This document shows, piece by piece, positions 56,749 through 64,000 of a stretch of DNA of 64,000 nucleotides. A model generated the notes under the pieces. It did not search any database. It was not told the origin of the DNA and saw nothing but the letters and a program-made list of their open reading frames with translations. The position numbers and the translations under genes are program-made. Each line of letters begins with the position of its first letter. Position 1 is the first letter of the stretch. Origin of the DNA: Discostella pseudostelligera (lineage: Eukaryota > Bacillariophyta > Thalassiosirophyceae > Thalassiosirales > Thalassiosiraceae); assembly GCA_036940085.1 (NCBI GenBank), contig JALLBK010000013.1, forward strand, positions 19,851-83,850, given 5' to 3'.

Positions 56749-57642
56749 CTATCTCACACTTGACAAATGCAACATGGCTAATGCAACAGTATTCGACCAC
56801 TGGACCTCAACAAACTTTCCATCCATAACTGCTTTCCTTACTTCCGACAAACTCATTTTACGGATGTGTTGTTTCTCAGTGTCACGATCTCCCACCACAT
56901 TGCTGCTATCTTTATTGGAACTGTCGCCATGATCAATGACAAGATTGCCCGCATCACTATCCAAAGCGTCATATGTACAGCTGGTAGCAAGGAAGGGATA
57001 CACCCATCCCATACCTCGATTGACATCGGTACGAAATTTTCCAAGATCTTTCCAACTATTACAGGTGATTGACAATTCTTCGAGTACTTCGCGTTTTGCC
57101 GCATCAATGGCACCCCCCACGTCCGATGGCTCTATCAATCCACCCACTATCGCCAAACTTGATGAATGCAATGCATATTTAGTTTGTTCCATAATAATGA
57201 AATGCTTCTCGTCTGTGTCTGTCTCCTCATAATTCTCATTGTCGATAGATGTGGAAATATGTGGATAGGGCGGCGGTGGCGCCTCCACCAATACATTAAT
57301 CCGATCGTGATAGTCAATAAATAACCAATCATCAATCGTTTTTGTGGTTGCTGCAGTTCCATCCCCAGTGCCAGTTATTGTTGTTGTAACAGTGTGTTGG
57401 GATACACGCATCCATGGCGATTCGACGAGACATTTATTTTGTTGGGTACTATCTGGTTTGGTGAAGATGACTCCTTGATATGTTCCGAGTGATGATAGAC
57501 ATTTTGCATCACCAACTTCTGCTTCGTCATTTGAAGAATTGTAGATTATAGCAAAGAATAGTATTGCTGCTATTGTCAAGAGCACAATGTGCAGTTTCGA
57601 TAGTCGATGGACATGAATGCTACGCCGATTTGTGAATATCAT
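56749..57642 (-). CDS. Nudix-like protein with N-terminal membrane anchor and atypical Nudix box
   Basis: A single exon gives 297 residues. A basic start and a hydrophobic stretch HIVLLTIAAILFFAIIY (residues 18-34) make a signal anchor. A Nudix box-like segment, VGGLIEPSDVGG followed by AAKREVLEELSI, lies near residues 168-192. Against the consensus GX5EX7REUXEEXGU the REVLEEL half is kept, but the first Glu is Asp with a two-residue insertion and the later Gly is Ser. Nudix enzymes hydrolyse nucleoside diphosphate derivatives such as ADP-ribose or nucleotide sugars. The changes could alter or abolish catalysis. Low-complexity loops are Thr/Gly- and Asp-rich. Confidence 0.78.
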   Translation of the reverse strand: MIFTNRRSIHVHRLSKLHIVLLTIAAILFFAIIYNSSNDEAEVGDAKCLSSLGTYQGVIFTKPDSTQQNKCLVESPWMRVSQHTVTTTITGTGDGTAATTKTIDDWLFIDYHDRINVLVEAPPPPYPHISTSIDNENYEETDTDEKHFIIMEQTKYALHSSSLAIVGGLIEPSDVGGAIDAAKREVLEELSITCNSWKDLGKFRTDVNRGMGWVYPFLATSCTYDALDSDAGNLVIDHGDSSNKDSSNVVGDRDTEKQHIRKMSLSEVRKAVMDGKFVEVQWSNTVALAMLHLSSVR

Positions 57643-58151
57643 GGGGATTATCTAAATCTAAATCCAGCACTGGTATCGTCGATGACACAACATTGTTTCG
57701 AAAGTTGTTGTTTGTTGTCGCTTATGACATTCCAGAATCCTCCATGCTTAAGAGCTCAGCTTCTTTCTGGTGCACGGCATGTTTGCCATTGGACGATGGA
57801 CCAAGTCTAGGATAGGAAAGGGTATTATTCATCAACCATTCGACGTCCAAGTCGACCATCGTCGTCGTCTCCATCGCTTCGCCGTTGAATGGCTTGTCAA
57901 AAATGGCGGGGATGAAGCCGCCAGAATCAGCGACGTATGCGACGTCCAGACCACAATGTCGTCATCCTATCCTACTACCGTACGTCGGAATCAGTACCAA
58001 TTGTATCTCATTAGAAATAATACGCAGTACGCTACATACCTCACTTTCTATTTCCACCTCACAAGCAACAAGAGCAACCCACAACCCATGGACAAAAAAT
58101 TATTTTGGAATCGGATCTTTCAATAATTTCAACCGCCCCTACGATACTACG
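57643..58151. promoter_or_regulatory. divergent promoter region, Nudix-like / SEC24
   Basis: This 509-nt space lies between opposed starts. A single AAAATGGCGGGGATG element occurs near 57899-57913. Overlapping plus frames across 57607-58126 lack coding features. Confidence 0.35.
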
Positions 58152-61100
58152 ATGAGCTACTCCATGCCCCCTCCTCCGCCAGGAGCGTCGGGCCAACAGC
58201 AACAGCAGCAGCAGCAGCAGCAAAGAACCATGAGCAGTGGCTTTCCTCCCCCTCCACCTGGTGGTGGAATGATGATGCCTCCTCCTCCTCCTGGCGCATC
58301 GGCGGCACGTTTTGGTCACCCGCCGCAAATGACGACGACGACGACCGCCGGCGGAGGAGTTGGTGGTGTAGGCGTAGGCGGCATGCCCCCACCTCCTCCT
58401 GGGCACGCTGCTCGACAGCAGCCAATGATGATGCCACCTCCAGGGGCAGCAGCTGTTGGTGGAATGGGAAGAAGTGGCGGGATGGGAATGCCGCCACCTC
58501 CCGCGGCAGGGGGAGCTCCGCCAGCACCAGCAATGATGATGCCAGCAGGTCCTCCCAACGTTGGCGCGCAGGGGGGGATGGCTCCACCACGCATGGGAAT
58601 GGGGATGCAGCAGCCGCCGCCGCCTAAGCAGACGCAACCAATGATGATGATGCCTCCTCCTCCACCTGGACAAAATCCCCAATCGGGTGGGGCTGCATTG
58701 AATCAAGCCATGGGAAATATGAATTTGGGCGGTGGTGTTGTTCCTCCAATGGGAGGTCCTAAGCAGTTGTGAGTTATTTGGAAATGTTCATTCTTTTCAT
58801 TGCAGCGACAATTTTTCATCTGCCTTTTCTCACTGTCACATTTCACTCCCTACTACTTGTTCTCAATTCATTTGGATTTGATTTTCATATTATTCAGTGG
58901 TATGGGTGGCGCTGGCGGAGGACCTACTGGCCAACAACCAAATGTGCCATTTCAACAACAACCGATGGCCGTCCCTCCTCCTGGGCAGCAGCAACAGCCT
59001 CGAATGTTTGTCCCCGGTGCGCCCCCTGCAGCTCCAGGTGTTGGATTCAACCCAGCAGCCGCCGCCTCCGGTCCGGGGCAGGGGTTTCATCCTCAACAAC
59101 AACCTCCACCACCACAAGGAATGATGCAGCATCCACCACCACCAGGAGTAGGAGCGCCAGGAGCTGGAGGTATGTCCATGCCTCCTCCCGGAGTCGGTGG
59201 TCCACAACCCTCCATGGATATATTTCAAGAAAATATTGATCATTCCATTCAAGTTCCCAAACGCATATTACAACTCACTAGTTCGGTCATCCCGGCAAGC
59301 GCCAACTTGGCGCACATGACCAAAGTGCCATTGGGGGCGGTAATTCGACCATTGGCACCGTGCAAGGCGGATGAGGAGGAGGTGAAGGTGGTCCAACCGG
59401 GTGCGGCGGGGATTGTTCGGTGTAAACGGTGAGTTTCGGGGGAATTGGTAGATGAAGCCATTTTAATGCAAATTTCCAACTCTCACTTTTCTTTCCATTC
59501 TTCACACGCAATCATCCAGGTGTCGTACCTACATTAATGCATTCGTTACCTTCCTCGAAAATGGCCGCCGTTGGAGATGCAACATTTGCGCTCAGCTCAA
59601 CGAGGTACCAGCACCATACTTTTGTCATCTCGATGAGGAGGGACGTCGGCGCGATCGCGATTCCCGTCCAGAACTGAGCGAGGGTGTTATGGAATTCATC
59701 GCTCCGAGCGAGTACATGGTCCGCCCTCCCCAACCACCCAGTTACTTCTTTGTCATTGACGTCTCGGCGACGAGTGTACGGAGCGGTATGCTCCATAGCG
59801 TAGCCAAGGCAATTAGCGCTAGCTTGGATTCAATGCCGGGAAGTCCACGCACGCAGGTGGGGTTCATTACGTACGATGATAGCGTCCATTATTACAGTCT
59901 CAAGAGTGGATTGAGTAATCCGCAAATGTTGGTGGTGGCGGATTTGGTGGAGCTATTTTTTCCAGTGCCGGATGATTTGCTTGTGAATTTGCAAGAGAGT
60001 AGGGAGGTGATTGATGCATTCCTTCAGAATTTACCGACGATGTTTCAAAAGACCACGTGTCAGAGTTCCTGTCTTGGTCCGGCGCTAAAGGCAGCCTTTA
60101 CCGTAACCAAACATATTGGAGGCAAAATGTGCGTATTTCAGAGTGTTTTGCCCACCCTCGGTGACGGAACTCTGGTGCCACGTGAGAATATCCAAATCAT
60201 GGGAACGCCCGACGAGGTTAAGCTCTTGCGTCCTGCCCAGAATTGGTACAAGGAGACGGCGGTGGAATTCTCGCGTGCACAGATTTGTGTAGATATGTTC
60301 CTGTTTCCACATGCCTACTTTGATGTTGCCTCGTTGGCGGAGTTGCCAAAGATTACTGCGGGCACGTTACATACCTACCCTGGATTTAATCATGCTGCGG
60401 ATGGTCCGAGGTTTGAGAGCGAGCTAAGTCGGGTATTGACGCAGCATACGGCATTCGAGGCCGTGATGCGTATTCGATGCACGAGGGGGATGAAGATTAG
60501 CAATTTTTATGGCAACTTCTTCATTCGGGGGTCAGATTTGCTGGCATTGCCTACCTGTACCTCGGATTCAGTGTTTGCATTTGACTTAGTACACGATGAG
60601 CAGAATGTCAGTTCCTCGGTGGTGACTGTGCAGAGTGCTTTGCTGTATACGAGCACCGAGGGGGAACGCCGTATTCGCGTGGTGACTCAGGCAATTCCTG
60701 TTAGTTCGTTGGCATCGGAGGTGATCGGATCTGTTGATGCAGATGCAGTTTCGGCGTTGCTGGCTAAGCAGGCATTGGACGTTGGTATCAAGACAAACCT
60801 TGACAATGCTCGTAACAAAATGCAGCAGGCGTGCGTCGAGCTCATCCGAGCCAGCAAGGAGGGTGACAAGCCGCGAACAGTGAGTGGATACGCCGCTCCT
60901 CCTCCTCATCACATGCAACAACAGCAGCCGCAGCAGGGCTCCGAGGGCGAGAAGCCCATTCCTGTGAACTTGAAATTGTTGCCACTCTACACTCTGGCAC
61001 TGATGAAAAATGTTGCTTTTCGGGGAGGGACCGACGTTCATCCCGACGAGCGTATTCACGCCATGAATTTACTCTCTAGCATGGGCGTTACGGAGACAAA

Positions 61101-62547
61101 GCACTTTGTATACCCCCGTATGTTTTCGTTGCATGACATGAGCCCAAGTGCTGGACTTCCGTCCAATGATGCACCCATCGAAAGTGTTTGTGGTCAGGAC
61201 CATATTTTGTTGCCACGTGTGCTCAATCTGACTGTGGACCGCTTGGCGAGCAACGGAATATTCTTGCTGGACAATGGCGTAGATATGTATTTGTGGGTGG
61301 GCAGATCGTCGGACCCGGCTATTCTCAATTCATTGTTCGGAATTAATTCGTTGGAAGGTGTTGACATGTCACAGGTAAGTCCACAGAAGTCTGACGCGGT
61401 TGTCTTTATTTGGAAAAGTCGTTTACATCTTCCGTTACTGCTACATACTTACACATTACAGGTCCGATTACAAAAAATCGGTAACGATTTTGCCTCGCGT
61501 TTCAATGCTATTGTGTCAGCTCTGCGAGAAGACGACACCCCCCAAAATCTATTCGCTAAGGTTACCATTGTTCGCGAGGGTGACCATGGGCTTGAGTCTC
61601 GGTTCTTCTGGCACCTCATCGAAGATAGCGCATCGTTCAGTGGCGGAACATTTTCTTACGAGGACTTCATGCAGTTCGTGAATTCGGGTGGACAGGGAGG
61701 GCCTCATGGGGTACGTTCGTGGTCTTTTTTGCTTTGTCGATGTAGGACCATGCTTAATCCTTGCGCAATGCCTCATTTTCTCGATGTTTCAGGGTCCTCC
61801 GGGTGCACCAAATATGCCACGTCAAGGTGGTCCACCCCCTCCAGGCGGACAAATGCAGGGTCCCCCGCGGCAAGCGAATCAGGGGCCGACGCCTCCGATG
61901 GGTCAACACAGGATGAACCAAGGTCCGCCCCAGATGAGTCAGGGCCCACCAGCTCCACCTCCTATGAATCAGGGCCCACCCATGCCTCCTCAACAGATGC
62001 AGGTAAGTACATGTATGTGCGGTGATGATTTTTGTTTTCTGCAGGAATACTCATTTTTTCCCAATTCTGCTTCTTGATTCAGGGTCCTCCAATGCCTGCG
62101 CCACCAATGCGTGGGCCTCCATCTGGGGGGTTACCCGTAAGTCTCACCCTCTGCACTTCTAGTCATTTGTCATGTCTCTTACTTAGCCAATAATATTTTT
62201 CTTCGTCGCCCTCATTTGTTTTCCAGGGTCGTCCAATGCCTTCACAGCCGATGCCAAGTCAAGGATTTAACCAACCCCCTGCGCCACCTTCATCTGGAGG
62301 GATGGCACCCCCTCCGTTTCAACAACAGTATCCACCCGGCCCTCCACCTGGTCCACCGCAAATGCAAGTGAATCGAGTAAGTCAATGTATTACTTGTCTA
62401 AACTACTTGTGATTCTTCAACCATTACTTATTTCTCGCGCGTTCGTTTGCTTATCTATCATAGGGATCTGCGCCACCTCCACCAGCGCCACCCCAGCATG
62501 GCCGCGGACCACCACCGCCTCCTCCTCCGCCACCACAGTACCGCTAA
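58152..62547 (+). CDS. SEC24: COPII coat subunit SEC24 with C-terminal proline-rich extension, eight exons
   Basis: Exons 58152-58768, 58898-59428, 59520-61374, 61462-61710, 61793-62002, 62083-62136, 62227-62376 and 62464-62547 join consistently and give 1249 residues. The first 330 residues are Pro/Gly/Met/Gln-rich with a polyGln run. The Sec24 zinc finger uses Cys381, 384, 403 and 406. Trunk (PSYFFVIDVSATSV, about 455 on), beta-sandwich, helical and gelsolin domains (FLLDNGVDMYLWVG) follow to about 1084. SEC24 selects cargo for COPII vesicles at the ER. Normally the protein ends after the gelsolin domain; here exons 5-8 add 165 residues of GPP, NQGPP and MxGPP repeats. All four are phase 0 and three of them start with ggt. 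The intron at 61375-61461 is 87 nt with no stop in frame. Confidence 0.93.
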
Positions 62548-63336
62548 TTTTGTACTGGTCGTTAGCATTCCTGCCTTTTGCTACTTAGCATTTGATTGGG
62601 AGATGAACTGAAAGCACTGTTTCGTTCGCTATTTTGGGTCTAATACGTTTTTCGTCGGTTGTTTAGTTGTTTGACTCGTCACCGTGATATTAAGAAAAGC
62701 AATAAGTACAATGAGCTTAGTAAATCTCTTAGTAAGGCGTAGATAGAAACTATCTAGACATTCCGTTGCTGTTCGTATTGTCATTCCTATTGTTGGTATT
62801 GCGATAAGTCGTCCTAGTGCTAGTAAGTGTTCTTAGTTCATTCTTTTGCGGGTGGAAGTGCAACTAGTGGAGGAATGTGCCTGTATTGTAGGGATGATCA
62901 GGATCAACAATACTGTTCTTGCTGGTAGGGGGCGGGTGTTGCAGGCTGATGTTGAGACCCTGCTGTTTTGCTCAGCAGCAGCAGCTGCATCGGCATCAAC
63001 ATAACTCCTCACTGCTCTTGGATTCATACTTGTACATCACTCTTCCTCTGCTTTTCAGCTTCACGACTTCTTACACTCCCTTATACTTCCCACATCCTTG
63101 CTCCAGCATTGCTGCATATGTATGACTCATGACTAATTCTCTGCTGATTCTGGTGGGAATATTGACTGCACCAAACTCTCAATCCATAGCACACCATCGC
63201 TGTCCTCCTCAGAACACATTATTCCTCTTCATCATGAAAAGCAACCTACTATCATGTCAATGTCAGCATTAGATGTTAATGTTAGACTCTCTGCCTGTTG
63301 ACCATCACTCCACCCAGCTGTATTCATTGAAGACAA
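62548..63336. other. region downstream of SEC24, no gene seen
   Basis: About 790 nt of presumably 3' UTR and intergenic DNA. It becomes richer in CAGCA words after 62930. Frames on both strands at 62833-63125 look non-coding. Confidence 0.4.
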
Positions 63337-64000
63337 TGGTCAGCATACTAAGTCAGAATTGGTATCATAGTTGTCTGTAGCTTGTTTGTTCCTCCTCAGT
63401 ACCAGCATTGGATATCCTTGGTTGCAGCAATGCTGGTGGTCTGCTTTGCTGTTCAATGCTAGTAGCTGTTAACCCTGTTCAGTGTTCTCATTTGTCACCA
63501 GCATGATGTCAGCATTTAGCGCATTGCTGTTGTTGGTCGCTGGCCAGCACTGCTGATCAACAAAGGCTTAGGTCTAGCATCTAGCAAGCTGATTGGTGAT
63601 CAGCAACAATGGCAAGAAGAATTGGTCAGCATTCAGAATTGTTCTTCTTGGGCAGCAAAGTATGATTCTTGGTCAGGTATGGTACATTGGTCAGCATTGG
63701 TCAGAATTGGTCAGCAGCAATGATCCTCAGGCAGCATTCTTGACTTGAGCATTGGTCAGCATTCTTGGTCAAAGGAGCATTGGTCAGCAACAGTACTGGT
63801 GGTTGGCATCCAGCGTCAGCATCGGCATCCATGAACCTTAACAAGTCATCACCAGTTGGAAGAGGGAATTTCATGCAGCACATGTAAGAATTGGTCAGCA
63901 TCATTCATCATAGGTTGACACTGCCAGTGCAGGCGCAGGTGCAGGTGTTGATGCAGAGATCAGAGATGAAGAGATGCAGACATGCAGAAGACATGCAGAA
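63337..64000. repeat. non-coding TTGGTCAGCA-rich degenerate repeat region
   Basis: The exact 10-mer TTGGTCAGCA occurs at 63622, 63687, 63707, 63752, 63780 and 63892, with one-mismatch forms at 63337 and 63697 and shorter GGTCA/TCAGCA words between. Spacing is irregular (10-112 nt). The last 70 nt change to GCAGGTGCAG and ATGCAGA words. No coding frame runs through it. The window ends inside the region. Confidence 0.75.

Noticed and set aside
58059..58706. 215-codon minus-strand Arg/His-rich frame
   Set aside because: Complement of the Pro/Gly/Met-rich head of SEC24; no independent evidence.

Overview
The window is nuclear DNA of a photosynthetic stramenopile, most likely a centric diatom (Thalassiosira, Skeletonema or Cyclotella type). 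The evidence is short GT-AG introns, dense genes that mostly alternate strand, diatom bipartite plastid presequences (an ER signal followed by a Phe-containing cleavage motif, as in the proteins at 8306-9433 and 54251-55288), and a repeat protein related to diatom iron-uptake phytotransferrins (ISIP2A/FEA1). I found no rRNA, tRNA, CRISPR array or transposon. Exon joins were built by hand from GT-AG sites. In every spliced model the phases agree and the total length is a multiple of three.

Layout. 1-9.5 kb: nitroreductase-like protein, histone H3 (with a 12-nt micro-exon), UDP-sugar pyrophosphorylase, RNA polymerase II subunit RPB4, and a thylakoid-lumen protein. 9.9-15 kb: an unrecognised protein, the cell-cycle factor CKS1, and organellar ribosomal protein bS18. 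15.3-25.7 kb: one 16-exon gene for a protein of about 3003 residues, made of eight divergent phytotransferrin-like units in an A-B-A-B-A-B-A-B order between an N-terminal signal and a C-terminal hydrophobic tail. 25.7-32 kb: CASP/CUX1-like Golgi coiled-coil protein, mitochondrial ATP synthase subunit b, and a small secreted cysteine protein. 32.8-46.7 kb: SMC5, a GTPBP1-like GTPase, a glycosyltransferase-like membrane protein, a TLC-type (ATP/ADP translocase-like) transporter, and a Polycomb-type RING/RAWUL protein. 46.8-62.5 kb: AP-1 gamma adaptin, a G-protein alpha subunit, ribosomal protein uL1, an Mpv17-family protein, CHMP5/VPS60, a Nudix-like protein, and SEC24 with an unusual proline-rich C-terminal tail. 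The last 0.7 kb is a non-coding stretch rich in the 10-mer TTGGTCAGCA.

Most genes are housekeeping: chromatin and transcription (H3, RPB4, PCGF, SMC5), membrane traffic (CASP, AP-1 gamma, SEC24, CHMP5), organelles (bS18, uL1, ATP synthase b, lumen protein, Mpv17) and signalling (G alpha, GTPBP1, CKS1). They are not an operon-like system. One shared element is an E2F-like motif (TTGGCGGGA or TTCGCGCC). It is clustered between several divergent gene pairs, most clearly upstream of CKS1 and SMC5. The most novel item is the giant phytotransferrin-like repeat gene. A single N at 51724, flanked by a 72-bp near-identical duplication, looks like an unmerged contig join inside a G-alpha intron.
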